Shown: positions 51,691-62,311, counted from the stretch's first letter. The stretch: DNA of 64,000 nucleotides from Lentisphaerae bacterium GWF2_57_35 (GCA_001804865.1 MHBK01000006.1:1-64000); one strand, 5' to 3'. Notes: generated by a model from the letters alone, not told the origin. A program made the numbers and translations.

Positions 51691-54600
51691 ATGATAAACA
51701 AAACTGGGGTTTGCTTGGGCGGGACTCTCTTTCATCAAACCTTGAAACATGTATGCGCCAAGATTCCAAGGTTTGGAAAAAGCGTTATCGGATTTTCCAA
51801 TGCTTGGAAAAAGATAGCCGGGCTGGCTGGGGCGTTCACGGTGGCGATGGGAATATCGGCTCAGGCCGAACCTACATGGTCCGGCAACGGAGCGGACGGC
51901 AACTGGGATACGGCCGCCAACTGGATTGACAATGTGGCGCCAGGACCCGAATCGAATCTCGTCTTCTACAGCGGCATTGGCTCAGGGACCAATATCAACC
52001 TCAATGGAAATCGAGAGGTCTATGGGCTTCGATTCGAGAATAATGCCGATACGTCATTGAACTTCTACAATAATACCTTGACCATCAATAATGGAGGTCT
52101 TGGCATGAACGTCGATTGTCGAGGCAATCATGTCATCGCATCGGATGTCGTATTGGGCGCCGATCAAATCTGGAGCAATGCCGTAGCAAACAGTCCTTCA
52201 GCAACATTGACCGTCAGCGGCAACATTTCCGGCTCGGGGAGTCTAACGTTACAAGGATGCGGTTACAAATATTGGGGATTTGATTTTTCCGGAAACAACA
52301 CGTTTACGAATGCGGTGACCCTCGAAAGAGGAACGATTTTAACACTTAAACATCCTAATGCCTTGGGGTCAACTTCAGCGGGAATTAGGATCAACGATAT
52401 AAGTTCACTGCGTTTTCAGGGCACTAATACTTTTCAGCCTGAAACGATTCGATTGAACGGAACCGGAAGTTGGTATGAGGGAGCGCTGCTCAGCTTGTCT
52501 GGAAGCAATACCCTAACGGGCCCAATCGTATTGGAACGTTCTTCGATCATCAATTTAGCCAACAACGCTACACTGGTCTTGGATTCGTCGACGCCCATCA
52601 CAGGGACAGACTTGAACCTGACTGTGGCCGGATGGGGCAGCGGGGGGAATCTAATTGTTAACAGTGTTATCGATACAGGATCAGGCTATGTCAGATTGGG
52701 AGAAAATGCCCCCGATGTAGCTCTTTTGGCAGTCAATACGTATTCAGGAGGAACCATTGTATACGATGGGATATTAAGAATTAATAGCGACAGGAGCTTG
52801 GGCGCGATTCCATCCGCGTTTTCCGCCAATAACATATCCATGACTTATGGCACGCTGATTCATGGCGATGTTCCCAATATTGCTTTGCACACAAATCGCG
52901 GGATTACTCTCAATGACGGGTGCCAAAGCAAAATTGAAGTATACTCCAATCGTACGCTCACCTGTAACAGTTGCATCAGCGGCAGCGGACACTTGAGGAA
53001 ACAAGGACTTGGGACGTTGTTGCTGGCGACGAACAACACCTATAGCGGCAATACAGAGATTCTTGGCGGAACGATGATCATGAACGGTTCTAATGCAACG
53101 GCTTCAATAACCATGACATGGAACACAGGCGGACGCCTTTGCGGAATCGGTTCTATAGGGCCGCTCAATCTTTACTATCAAAACGAAGTCGATCCTGGCG
53201 CCGATCCCAATTCCGTGGGAAATCTTAAGGTTAGTTCTCTCACGGTTCATGATGGGACAACTCAGCACGTTCACATCGCGAACGCGACGGCGGGCACAGG
53301 AACAGGATGGGACGTGATTACCGTGGGCGGAGGCAGTGGAACGACGACTTATCAACAATTCTTGGGTTATCGAATTATAGTCAAACTCGATTCGATGGGC
53401 GTAACGCCAACGGGCTGGAATCCCACCAATAGCTATAATTGGGTTATCGTGGATGCCGGAGTCCTTAACGGCTTCAATACCAATCTATTTGTCCTCGATA
53501 CGTCGGCTTGGACCGGCGATTTGAAGAAAGGCGCCTTTTCCCTCTGTGAGAACGGCGGCAATCTGGTTATAAAATTTTCTCCTTATGTCTCCTCAATAAT
53601 TTTCGATAACTTTACCTCGTCTAGCGGCAGCCTGAATGGAGGAAGCGAAGGTCGAGGCTGGGCGGACAATTGGAGTTTGGGCGGCGACCCGTTTGCCGAT
53701 TATGTCAGCAGTTCGTTCAATGCCGGGTATTCGAGCTATATCGACCCGACGGCCAATAAAGTCGTGCTTTACGGAGATGTCAATGGCCGATGGGTTTCCG
53801 CCACCCGAACTTTCGACAGAACCTTCACCACCGGACGGGTCTATTTTTCCTACATGATGAATTACGCCTATAATGGCAACAACAAATACGCCGGCATCAA
53901 GTTGCTGGCGGACAATACCGAGGTTGCCTTTATCGGCAAGTGCTCCGGAGCCGACAAGGCTTTGGGCATCTCCGATACTTCGGACGACCGGATTAGTTCG
54001 TATGCGCTCCAGAATGGATCCGGCAACGACTATATTGTCGCCGGCGTCTACGATTTCTCGACCAGGCAATTAAACGCCACAGCTTATAAGATAAGCTCCG
54101 ACAGCGCTTGCGAAATGATCGCAGAAGAACCGCAGGGATACTGGCAAGTGACGACTACCCAGACCGTGGGACAAATTACAAAACTTACCGGCATTCGATT
54201 GATCGCCGGCTCTCTAAGCGGATCTGAGCAAGTGGGCTATGTGTATTATGACGAGGTCCGAGTGGGAACCAACTGGTACGAAGTAACCCGTAAAGATGGA
54301 GAATTTTATTATGACGAAGAAGCTGTAGGCCCGATTCCCGAGTTAATTTATATTGGAACCGATTACAGCGCCGGGCTATATGGCACAAGCCTTACTGAAG
54401 CAGAGGCTCTAAATTCATCGGATAAATTGGATATTGCCGTGCGATGGAGCAGTCCTTTCGGCGTTTTTCTGACGAACAACCCCAATACCTTTAACATAGG
54501 GTCCAGGGCTGGGCGGGTTTGTCCGAACTGGGATCCATTGAGAATACAAGGTTCGGTCACAAACTCATTGGGCATGGACACGAACTTTGCCTCCTTCTAC

Positions 54601-57600
54601 GGTTACAATGGAGCCTTAGTCGTCACAACCTACTACAAGAATGCGTTCTCGATTACCAATTCGAAAGGCGGCGAAACGTATTGCCTATCCGTCAGCGCCG
54701 AGAATAACAACGATGCCGGAGGGCTGATTACCGCTCCGAATGGATTCTCGGCGGCGCCCGTGCGTCGCGGCATAACCATCAACAGCAATCTGCTCTTCTC
54801 GGTGACTGACGACGACTCCGAATACCCCACGCTAATATCTTCCAATAGATTGAGATGTCCTTCCTTTGAAGAAGGCAACAGCCTTTCTACTTGGCACGCG
54901 CCAGGGTACACGAACTGGGGCAAAGATACGATCGCCGGGCTTGGCAGTGGAACTCCTAGTCATGCCCGCACCGGATCTCAATGGGTACAAATGAATGCAG
55001 CCGACTCGACCTATGAGACTGTTTGGCAACCCGTTCCGGCGGTTGAAACGAATTGGTACACCTTCAGTATTTGGGCCAAAATCGACGATATAGCCAAGCT
55101 CGATATGACCAACCTTCGCGGCTACTTTCTCTACCTTAAGATGGAGTGTTGGTCGCTCGACACTAATAACCTGTACGCCGGAAGCGGATTGCTCCTGACG
55201 AATCAAATCGATTTTACAGCGGGCATAAGTACGAATTACCGCCAGTTCACTCATTCCATGAAATCTTGCGCCGGCACCAAAAGCATCAGGGTGTGCTTTG
55301 GATTTGCAGGCAACACGTCCGCTCAACGTGTGGATACGGTGATTTATTGGGACGACGCGTCGATCGCGCAAGCCGTGCACCCCTTGGAGATCAGCTTGGG
55401 CGGCGTGAATATATCGCCGGATCAAAGCGGAACCATAAATGGAAATGTTGGCGGCCATGCGGATTGGACTAATGCGCAGTTTTCATTGTCGGATGCGCAA
55501 CTAGCCACAGTAAGCCCCGCTACGCCCTTGCGTATGATTTTCAGCATGATGGATAACGACGGAGACGGAGACAGCGGGCTGATGCGAGGAACCACGGATC
55601 CTTCGACCCAAATGAATGTGACCGTGGAAAATCTAACCACCCAGAATGTGGCCAACTTCACACTGTCGGAAAGCTCGCCGCAGGTGGAAACCAAGGCTTT
55701 CTTCGGAACGAACGTTTGGACGTTCACTTCGATCTCCGAGAGCCTGCTCGATGCGCTGATCGATCAAGGCACGAACAAGATTACGGCCACAGTTTGGGAT
55801 GCGGATACAGACCGGGAGAATGACCAATTGTGCGTCAGCAACCAACAGTTTGGCCTTCTTCACGCATATGATGACGATTCGGTTGTTCCAACGGTTAAAG
55901 CAAGTCAATCCAGCCATCTGCTTATCGACGGCGACTTCGAAGCGGGGCCGAGCTTAACGCCGTGGGTGCTGCAATGGAATATGCATTCGGCCTGGTGTAC
56001 GATCGCAGCAGGAAGCGCCGAAACGGGAGCGCGCGGATTGACGTTGTTCACAGGATTGGGAAATATTTCCTCTGCGTCTCAGTATGTAGATGTCATGCCC
56101 AATAAGAATTACGACTTCGTCTCCAGCGGAAAAATTGGAGGTAACTGGGGCTGGCCTCCCAGTTCTGTGGGCATGCGTTGCAGATTTTTCGATGCCGCCA
56201 ACTCGCAAGTGGGCGAGTCTTTCTTGAACCTGCCCTCCATGCTTACCGGCTCTTGGCAAGTCTTCACCAACCCGTGCACCGCTCCCGCTACGGCAGTAAA
56301 AGCGCAGGTCGCTTTTGACTGTTCGGGCTGGCCAGGCAATGCGTATGTGTATTTCGATAATGCGTCGTTTACCTGCACCAATGCGGGTTATTGGCCTCCC
56401 AAAGTATTGATCGGCTCTACAGAGTATTATGGCCCAACCAATGGTCCGGATGAATCGATCGAGATTTATGATGGAGATCTGGCGGGGGTTAGCGCCGGCA
56501 ATCCTCTAAAAGTGTTGGTTTACGCCTATGACAATTATAGCGGACTGCAACGATCGACGACCGGCAATGCGTCCACCCAGCTGAACTTAAGCGTGGGGAC
56601 TCTCACAACCAATAACATCGCCAATTACAACGCCGCGCAGAGCTCCTCCGTCACGACCTCTAGCACCGCACAGAGTATTTGGAGTTGGAATTCGATCAGT
56701 TCGAATCAACTGTCGGCGCTCTTTGAGGCGGGCAGCAATCGGATTGCCGTAAGCGTGTGGGATTGCGACTCGGATCGCTCCGACGACCAGGCGGGACTGA
56801 CTAACGTGGCCTATGCGTGGTTGAAGGTGATCGACGACGACACGAATCCTCCGTCGATAGCGCTGATCGATTCGGCGATGACCTATGTAACCAACGCACA
56901 ATTTGCTCACGTAACGCTAAACAACACCAACAAGTATGCGAGCGGCAACTCGACGAACCGCGTATTTCTGCTGACGGACAACGAACTTTCGACGCTGTCG
57001 GCGGCAAACGTGCTAAGGCTGAGCGTCGGGGCTTTCGATGCGAATGGGCTGTCTCGAACGAATTTGGCGGGCGCGTCGACCAACCAGTATATGAGCATAA
57101 GCATCGGCGGCGCATTGACGAACAATACTGTCAATTACTCCGCACAAGAGAGCTCGGAATTTACGTCCACGATTTCAGGAGCGCAGGGTTCGACGAACGT
57201 TTGGAGTTTCGGTGCGCCGTTTACGGCAATACAGCTCGACGCATGGATGACAGAGGGGACGAACGCAATCGTCGCGACGATACCGGACGCAGACGCCGAT
57301 CGCGCGAACGACGCGGCGGTGCTGTATTCGCAGCAAGTGGGATATCTGGTCGTAAACGACAACGATTCAGAAGCGCCGACCGTAAGCAATCTGGTGGTGC
57401 TGGTGGGCGACAGCGTAGCTCCGCTGATCGCCGGAGCGAACACGACCAACGTGATCTACCGCCTCACAGACGGAGATCTGGCCTCGGCAGGGAGCCTCCC
57501 GGTAAAAATCAGCTTCAATGTTTACGACCATGCCAGCGGGATTCCTCGCAACAACATCGGCCCAGAGAGCAACATGAACGTCACGGTAGAGGCGCTGACG

Positions 57601-60600
57601 ACCAACAACGTGGCCAACTATGTGCCGACGATGAGCGCATTGAACGCCAAGACGTCAGGCGCAACGAGCCTGTGGGCATGGACTGAATCCCTTTGGCAGG
57701 AGTCTGTGAGCAATCTCTATGGACCGGACTGGATCGTCAGTGGCGAGACCAAGGCTAATGCGACAGGCTCTTGGCGCAAGGTGTACGCCAACGTGCCGGA
57801 TGCCGACAACGACCGGCTGGGCGATCGGCAGTGGCGGAGCAATCAGCAGTTTGGAATTTTATGGATAGCCGACGACGACACGGATGGACCGGTTTTCGGC
57901 GCGGGCTCCACAGAGAATTTACTGCGCAATGGGGACTTCGAACGGGCAAGCTTCAAGGACCTGCACGGCGCTTACGGATGGGAATATGACGATCCAGATG
58001 TGCATGGAGGACGCTGGGGAACGGCTACAAGGCAAAACAACTACAGCGGAGGCGGTTATCCCAATTCCTCGGACACCAACATTGCAACGATCGGCGGAGC
58101 ATGGGCCGGAGGCACGGGAGGCGGCTGGTGGCAGGACGCGCCGGCAATGGCCGGACAACGTTACGAAGGCGGCGCCTGGTTCTGGAGCGATACGACGCCG
58201 GCCTTTACGGCGCGATACTGCGAGGTGAAGGTGGAGTTCTATAGCACGAATACGTTATTGGTATCGGCGACCAATCGCTTCAACGCGCCGGGAGAGGTCT
58301 GGACATGGCATTCGGCGACCGGATTGGCGCCGGCGGGTTCGGCGCGGGTGCGGCTGGTATTGGCCGCCGAGGACGTCAGCGCCGGCGGCTCCATGCGACT
58401 GGACGATGCCAAATTGTGGGCGGCGGAGCTGACAAACCTGGTCATGGACGTCACGATCGGACAGAAATCGGATGTGATCGACGCGCGGAACAGCTGTTAC
58501 GGATGGGACTCTGGGACCAATGCGGTCTTTTATTTGACCGATGGAGATCTTGCGGAAGTAAGCGCGACTCGTCCGTTACAGTTTATGTTTAGGGTCTACG
58601 ATCCGTCCAGCGGCGTGATGCGCAGCGTCTCGGACGAGAATCTCAATTACGATTTGGGGACCGTCGATACGCTGGAGGACTGCCACGCCAATTATGTCGA
58701 GAGCCGAAGCTCTTCCGACACGAAAAACGCTTTGTCAACCAGCGTCTTTGCTAATGTTCAGAATTACACGGTGGGCGGCGAACACAACGGCTCTGTATTC
58801 GTGGAGACCGGAGAAGTCTGGCAGCTTATGGCGGCGGGAATTAATACCGTGACGGTATCGGGACCCAACGACGATGTAGACCGAGGCTCTGTAGATCGAG
58901 AGTGGACGATCAACCGGCAGGCAGGGCTGTTGATGGTGGCCGATGACGACGACGAGTGGCCGTCTTGCATCCTGCTCTATGCAGGCGATGCGTATACGCC
59001 AGGCATTGCGATGCCCGTAACGATCACCGACGGGCAGATGACCAATGGATTCGACTTTGCCTATCGCTTGTACGACCGTTCTGGACTATGGATGACCAAT
59101 CGGAATGGGGTAGCCAACCTCAACGGCAATTTCGGCAATGTCAGCCCTAACTGGGATCTGAAGAACCCGTGGGGCATTTATCTGAAGGAAAATGTCGTTC
59201 ATGCCCCGACTAATCTGCTTGCGCCGACCGGCAACGGCAGCCTGACCGTCACCGCATCTGAATATAATGTATCCATTTCCTATGCCAACAACGCTACCGG
59301 AACCTGGGTGCTGCAAGCCAGTGCGCAGGATAACGACCAGGATCGAGGCTTTGTGGCGCTAGCCAATGGCACAACCGTATCCCTCGATCGAGCGGTGGCC
59401 TCGGATATGGCCATGAATTTTACGGTCATCGACGACGATCTCAGTGCGCCGGCAGCGCACAGCCTAAACGTGAAGAATGGACGGACCATGCTCGACAGCG
59501 ATATTCGGTTCGGGCAATGGAATCTAAGCGTGGTGTTGGAGGACAACAGCGAAGTGGCCCTCGCGACCAACGGCGGCTATAGCCTGCCCCACTACAGCCT
59601 GCTCAACGCTCATGGGACCGTACAGACTAATGTCGGGTGGCTCTCCGCGACGAAGCAACTGAACACTAACGCCTGGACAATGGCTCGGGCGGCCCGGGGA
59701 ATTTCCTACAGCAACGTAACCACGGGAGTGCATGCCTTCGTCTGGTCAGCGATGGATAAGGATGCAGACCGATCCAACGATTGGATGCAAGCGATCGACA
59801 GCCCGACCATTTTCAACGGAACCAACGTCTTTACGGTCATCGACGACGACACAAATTATCCCACCGCGCCCTCCGCCGTCCACCTGCAGCCGTCCGCATG
59901 GACCAACCGCAACCTGTTCACGTTAGCCTTCGTCGCCTCCGAGGACGACTCGGGAATTTACCAGTACCGTCTCTCAACCAATGCCGCGGCGCCAACGTCG
60001 ATCACAAATGGACAGAAGCTGTCGGCGATCTATGTGACTAATATACTAAGCGTTTCTATTAGCAACGGCAGCTTCGAAATCGGCTCGGACGAGCTGACGA
60101 TCCCAGCCATGCCGCAGTCCACCAACAATTGGATGAGCGGCTCTACGGGAGGCGCCGGATTGCACTTTGCCGATGAAGCCGGCGGTCAGGCCGGAAGTTT
60201 GGCTGTTCGCCATGAGATCCTCGACGGGGTCTTAATGGACACCTCCGATCGCTACACGCTGTGCAGCCAAGAAGTTTATCTGAACAATACCAACCGACTG
60301 AGTCCGACCGTGAACTATATCGGATACTTCCACGGCGACTTGTCGAGAGTGGGCTTCGGCGGCAACCAGGCCGCAGCCTTTCTGAAAGCCGAGGGCTTCA
60401 ACATTGGCTCGAATCGCTGCTGGATCGCCGGCGGAGAATACAACGTCGAAGCGCTCGTCGGGGTCAACCCCTCGAGCTGGACGCAAGCGTTGCTGGCGGT
60501 CAGCAATGCCCCAGCCGACACGGAGTTCATTCGCTTCAGTTGCGGGATCAGCGGGCACGGCTCTCGGTTGGCCGCCACCGGCTATTGGGACAGCCTCTCG

Positions 60601-62121
60601 ATCAGCGTCTCGGTACAACAGATCGGTTCGGTGCTTTTCACCAATGCACCGCTGGGCATTACCACCAACTGGTTCTTTGCCGTCGATGACGACAATGACC
60701 GTCCCGAGGACCGGCTGAAAAGCCCTAATACGAACTTTGTCATCATGTACGACAACATTGCGCCTACGCAGATTATGAACCTGATAGCGACTCCGGGTTC
60801 TATCGACGACGCATCTGAAATGGACCTGACGTGGAGCAAGCCGCGCGATGGAGGAGGAAATGGATCTGATCCCCTGTCTCCCTGGCGGACATATAAAATT
60901 TACTACACGGAAGACGGAAGCGAGCCCTCCACAACCAACGGCTCCGCCGTTACCCTCGATAGCGTTCCGGCGCTGAGCGATCGGTTGACGGAATCGATCA
61001 CGCTAAGCAATTTCACCTTTGGCGTAGAATACAATGTCGCCATAGCGGGCGTCGATTCTGCCGGCAATGAGGGACCGCTGTCAGAACCGAAGAGCGTGCT
61101 CCTATCCGGATTTTTTATTACACAAGGCGTGGTCAATGCGGAAACGGATCTTGGCAAGGCCGATATTGCCTGGACAGCAGCCGAGGGCCGCGAATATGAC
61201 CTGATTTATGTCGATGCCTTGGACTTCACATCCGCTTTAAGCAATCGCTGGAAACTGGTGGAACGAGGCGCCGCCAGCATGCTCAGCGACACCGGAAATG
61301 TTGCCATGGGACGGGTTGCTCCCAAGAATTTGGGCAGTAACATGCGCTTTTACCGGGCGGCTCAAAAAGACCGCTGGACAACGAATTGGCAGCGTCGCGT
61401 GGCCAGCGAGGAAGTCTATGTGCTCAAATCCATTCGCTTGCATCCGGGCAAGAATTGGGTTGCCTTTCCGGGCATTCCTGACACCTGCACGGCCGCTCGG
61501 GTCTTTGGGCACAGCCTGCCCAGCGGCGGAAGCGATGTGCTGTCCACGCGCGTTTCCTGGTTTAGCCGGGGAACCACCGCCATTGCGACCCAATGCATCT
61601 GGCTGTCGTCGGCTCCCTTGCAGTGGCGCATGGACAATCAAAATGCCGACGATATTAGCGTGCCGATTCATCAGGGGGTGCTGATCGAGATCCCTGACAA
61701 CGAGACCGCGCGAACGACATTGTTTATCGGACGGGTTCCAACCAACTCACAAACCCAGTTGATCAAGGGGGGGACGATGGCTAATCCGGCTTATAATCTT
61801 GCGTCCTTTGCGATGCCGCGGAATGTCCGTCCCAGCCAGATGAACTTGATCGAATCGGGCTTCCAAGGCGGCGATCGCCCAAGCAAATCGGATAAATTAC
61901 TGAAGTACGACCGCGTCCATCAACAAATCAGCGGCGCGGGGGTTTGGTACAAAACCAACGATGCAACTTGGCGCGAAGCCACCAGTGCGAATGGAGCGAT
62001 TATTGGAAATAGCTGCCTCACGCCCGACGACGGATTTGTAATCCTCACGGTACATCCAGACGACTGGGTGTGGACCAATAAAGTCCTATATACCTTGCCA
62101 ACGCGTTACATGAACCCGTAA
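51691..62121 (+). CDS. Giant modular secreted protein (3,476 aa) with PATR, CBM-like, repeated Ig-like DDD modules and Fn3
   Basis: GAGG precedes the ATG at 51691. The 55-residue signal region has a long n-region derived from the TTCCAA repeat (KIPRFGKSVIGFSNAWKK), then a hydrophobic core and AQAEP. Residues about 60-540 are passenger-associated transport repeats (YSGGTIVYDGILRINS; NTYSGNTEILGGTMIM). About 636-868 is a concanavalin-like domain. From about 870 to 3000, about 140-180-residue modules end in a conserved V-DDD--(x)P strap. Four of them carry NGDFE-type jelly-roll domains (SFEEGNSLS, GDFEAGPSL, GDFERASF, GSFEIGSD). An Fn3-like domain (about 3029-3137) and a tail end the protein. 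No beta-barrel autotransporter domain or C-terminal sorting signal was seen. Likely surface adhesin or polysaccharide binder. Confidence 0.88.
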   Translation: MINKTGVCLGGTLFHQTLKHVCAKIPRFGKSVIGFSNAWKKIAGLAGAFTVAMGISAQAEPTWSGNGADGNWDTAANWIDNVAPGPESNLVFYSGIGSGTNINLNGNREVYGLRFENNADTSLNFYNNTLTINNGGLGMNVDCRGNHVIASDVVLGADQIWSNAVANSPSATLTVSGNISGSGSLTLQGCGYKYWGFDFSGNNTFTNAVTLERGTILTLKHPNALGSTSAGIRINDISSLRFQGTNTFQPETIRLNGTGSWYEGALLSLSGSNTLTGPIVLERSSIINLANNATLVLDSSTPITGTDLNLTVAGWGSGGNLIVNSVIDTGSGYVRLGENAPDVALLAVNTYSGGTIVYDGILRINSDRSLGAIPSAFSANNISMTYGTLIHGDVPNIALHTNRGITLNDGCQSKIEVYSNRTLTCNSCISGSGHLRKQGLGTLLLATNNTYSGNTEILGGTMIMNGSNATASITMTWNTGGRLCGIGSIGPLNLYYQNEVDPGADPNSVGNLKVSSLTVHDGTTQHVHIANATAGTGTGWDVITVGGGSGTTTYQQFLGYRIIVKLDSMGVTPTGWNPTNSYNWVIVDAGVLNGFNTNLFVLDTSAWTGDLKKGAFSLCENGGNLVIKFSPYVSSIIFDNFTSSSGSLNGGSEGRGWADNWSLGGDPFADYVSSSFNAGYSSYIDPTANKVVLYGDVNGRWVSATRTFDRTFTTGRVYFSYMMNYAYNGNNKYAGIKLLADNTEVAFIGKCSGADKALGISDTSDDRISSYALQNGSGNDYIVAGVYDFSTRQLNATAYKISSDSACEMIAEEPQGYWQVTTTQTVGQITKLTGIRLIAGSLSGSEQVGYVYYDEVRVGTNWYEVTRKDGEFYYDEEAVGPIPELIYIGTDYSAGLYGTSLTEAEALNSSDKLDIAVRWSSPFGVFLTNNPNTFNIGSRAGRVCPNWDPLRIQGSVTNSLGMDTNFASFYGYNGALVVTTYYKNAFSITNSKGGETYCLSVSAENNNDAGGLITAPNGFSAAPVRRGITINSNLLFSVTDDDSEYPTLISSNRLRCPSFEEGNSLSTWHAPGYTNWGKDTIAGLGSGTPSHARTGSQWVQMNAADSTYETVWQPVPAVETNWYTFSIWAKIDDIAKLDMTNLRGYFLYLKMECWSLDTNNLYAGSGLLLTNQIDFTAGISTNYRQFTHSMKSCAGTKSIRVCFGFAGNTSAQRVDTVIYWDDASIAQAVHPLEISLGGVNISPDQSGTINGNVGGHADWTNAQFSLSDAQLATVSPATPLRMIFSMMDNDGDGDSGLMRGTTDPSTQMNVTVENLTTQNVANFTLSESSPQVETKAFFGTNVWTFTSISESLLDALIDQGTNKITATVWDADTDRENDQLCVSNQQFGLLHAYDDDSVVPTVKASQSSHLLIDGDFEAGPSLTPWVLQWNMHSAWCTIAAGSAETGARGLTLFTGLGNISSASQYVDVMPNKNYDFVSSGKIGGNWGWPPSSVGMRCRFFDAANSQVGESFLNLPSMLTGSWQVFTNPCTAPATAVKAQVAFDCSGWPGNAYVYFDNASFTCTNAGYWPPKVLIGSTEYYGPTNGPDESIEIYDGDLAGVSAGNPLKVLVYAYDNYSGLQRSTTGNASTQLNLSVGTLTTNNIANYNAAQSSSVTTSSTAQSIWSWNSISSNQLSALFEAGSNRIAVSVWDCDSDRSDDQAGLTNVAYAWLKVIDDDTNPPSIALIDSAMTYVTNAQFAHVTLNNTNKYASGNSTNRVFLLTDNELSTLSAANVLRLSVGAFDANGLSRTNLAGASTNQYMSISIGGALTNNTVNYSAQESSEFTSTISGAQGSTNVWSFGAPFTAIQLDAWMTEGTNAIVATIPDADADRANDAAVLYSQQVGYLVVNDNDSEAPTVSNLVVLVGDSVAPLIAGANTTNVIYRLTDGDLASAGSLPVKISFNVYDHASGIPRNNIGPESNMNVTVEALTTNNVANYVPTMSALNAKTSGATSLWAWTESLWQESVSNLYGPDWIVSGETKANATGSWRKVYANVPDADNDRLGDRQWRSNQQFGILWIADDDTDGPVFGAGSTENLLRNGDFERASFKDLHGAYGWEYDDPDVHGGRWGTATRQNNYSGGGYPNSSDTNIATIGGAWAGGTGGGWWQDAPAMAGQRYEGGAWFWSDTTPAFTARYCEVKVEFYSTNTLLVSATNRFNAPGEVWTWHSATGLAPAGSARVRLVLAAEDVSAGGSMRLDDAKLWAAELTNLVMDVTIGQKSDVIDARNSCYGWDSGTNAVFYLTDGDLAEVSATRPLQFMFRVYDPSSGVMRSVSDENLNYDLGTVDTLEDCHANYVESRSSSDTKNALSTSVFANVQNYTVGGEHNGSVFVETGEVWQLMAAGINTVTVSGPNDDVDRGSVDREWTINRQAGLLMVADDDDEWPSCILLYAGDAYTPGIAMPVTITDGQMTNGFDFAYRLYDRSGLWMTNRNGVANLNGNFGNVSPNWDLKNPWGIYLKENVVHAPTNLLAPTGNGSLTVTASEYNVSISYANNATGTWVLQASAQDNDQDRGFVALANGTTVSLDRAVASDMAMNFTVIDDDLSAPAAHSLNVKNGRTMLDSDIRFGQWNLSVVLEDNSEVALATNGGYSLPHYSLLNAHGTVQTNVGWLSATKQLNTNAWTMARAARGISYSNVTTGVHAFVWSAMDKDADRSNDWMQAIDSPTIFNGTNVFTVIDDDTNYPTAPSAVHLQPSAWTNRNLFTLAFVASEDDSGIYQYRLSTNAAAPTSITNGQKLSAIYVTNILSVSISNGSFEIGSDELTIPAMPQSTNNWMSGSTGGAGLHFADEAGGQAGSLAVRHEILDGVLMDTSDRYTLCSQEVYLNNTNRLSPTVNYIGYFHGDLSRVGFGGNQAAAFLKAEGFNIGSNRCWIAGGEYNVEALVGVNPSSWTQALLAVSNAPADTEFIRFSCGISGHGSRLAATGYWDSLSISVSVQQIGSVLFTNAPLGITTNWFFAVDDDNDRPEDRLKSPNTNFVIMYDNIAPTQIMNLIATPGSIDDASEMDLTWSKPRDGGGNGSDPLSPWRTYKIYYTEDGSEPSTTNGSAVTLDSVPALSDRLTESITLSNFTFGVEYNVAIAGVDSAGNEGPLSEPKSVLLSGFFITQGVVNAETDLGKADIAWTAAEGREYDLIYVDALDFTSALSNRWKLVERGAASMLSDTGNVAMGRVAPKNLGSNMRFYRAAQKDRWTTNWQRRVASEEVYVLKSIRLHPGKNWVAFPGIPDTCTAARVFGHSLPSGGSDVLSTRVSWFSRGTTAIATQCIWLSSAPLQWRMDNQNADDISVPIHQGVLIEIPDNETARTTLFIGRVPTNSQTQLIKGGTMANPAYNLASFAMPRNVRPSQMNLIESGFQGGDRPSKSDKLLKYDRVHQQISGAGVWYKTNDATWREATSANGAIIGNSCLTPDDGFVILTVHPDDWVWTNKVLYTLPTRYMNP
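51764..51811. repeat. TTTTCCAA-N-TTGGAAAA repeat (family A) within the giant gene's signal region
   Basis: TTCCAAGGTTTGGAA (51764-51778) and TTTTCCAATGCTTGGAAAA (51793-51811) are members of the repeat at 19797-19896. They lie in frame within the coding sequence and encode part of the n-region of the signal peptide. Confidence 0.92.
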
Positions 62122-62152
62122 CCAGCTTGGTTCATTCTCTGAATACTCTTTT

Positions 62153-62197
62153 ATCCGTGGGGCCAATCTTTGTTTTGTGCAGAATAGCCCCACGGAT
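62153..62197. repeat. Inverted repeat downstream of the giant gene
   Basis: ATCCGTGGGGC (62153-62163) and GCCCCACGGAT (62187-62197) are an exact 11-bp inverse separated by 23 nt. With no T-run after it, it is probably an additional RNA structure rather than the main terminator. Confidence 0.7.
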
Positions 62198-62255
62198 GCC
62201 AAAGCGTCGAATTCTGACTCGTTTGAGCACCGGACTCCCTTGGAGCATATCAACA

Positions 62256-62291
62256 AAAAAACGATCAAGCCCGGGAGCTTGATCGTTTTTT
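62256..62291. terminator. Bidirectional terminator between giant gene and ribosomal operon
   Basis: AAAAAACGATCAAGC (62256-62270), loop CCGGGA, GCTTGATCGTTTTTT (62277-62291) is a perfect 15-bp dyad with A- and T-tracts on both sides. It can terminate the plus-strand giant gene and the minus-strand rplQ. Confidence 0.93.
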
Positions 62292-62311
62292 GAACAACTA
62301 TGGAAGGCGAA

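Noticed and set aside
61800-62121. Autotransporter beta-barrel or type IX sorting domain at the end of the giant protein
   Set aside because: The last about 100 residues (TLPTRYMNP end) show no barrel-like alternation or C-terminal aromatic signal, and no sorting motif.
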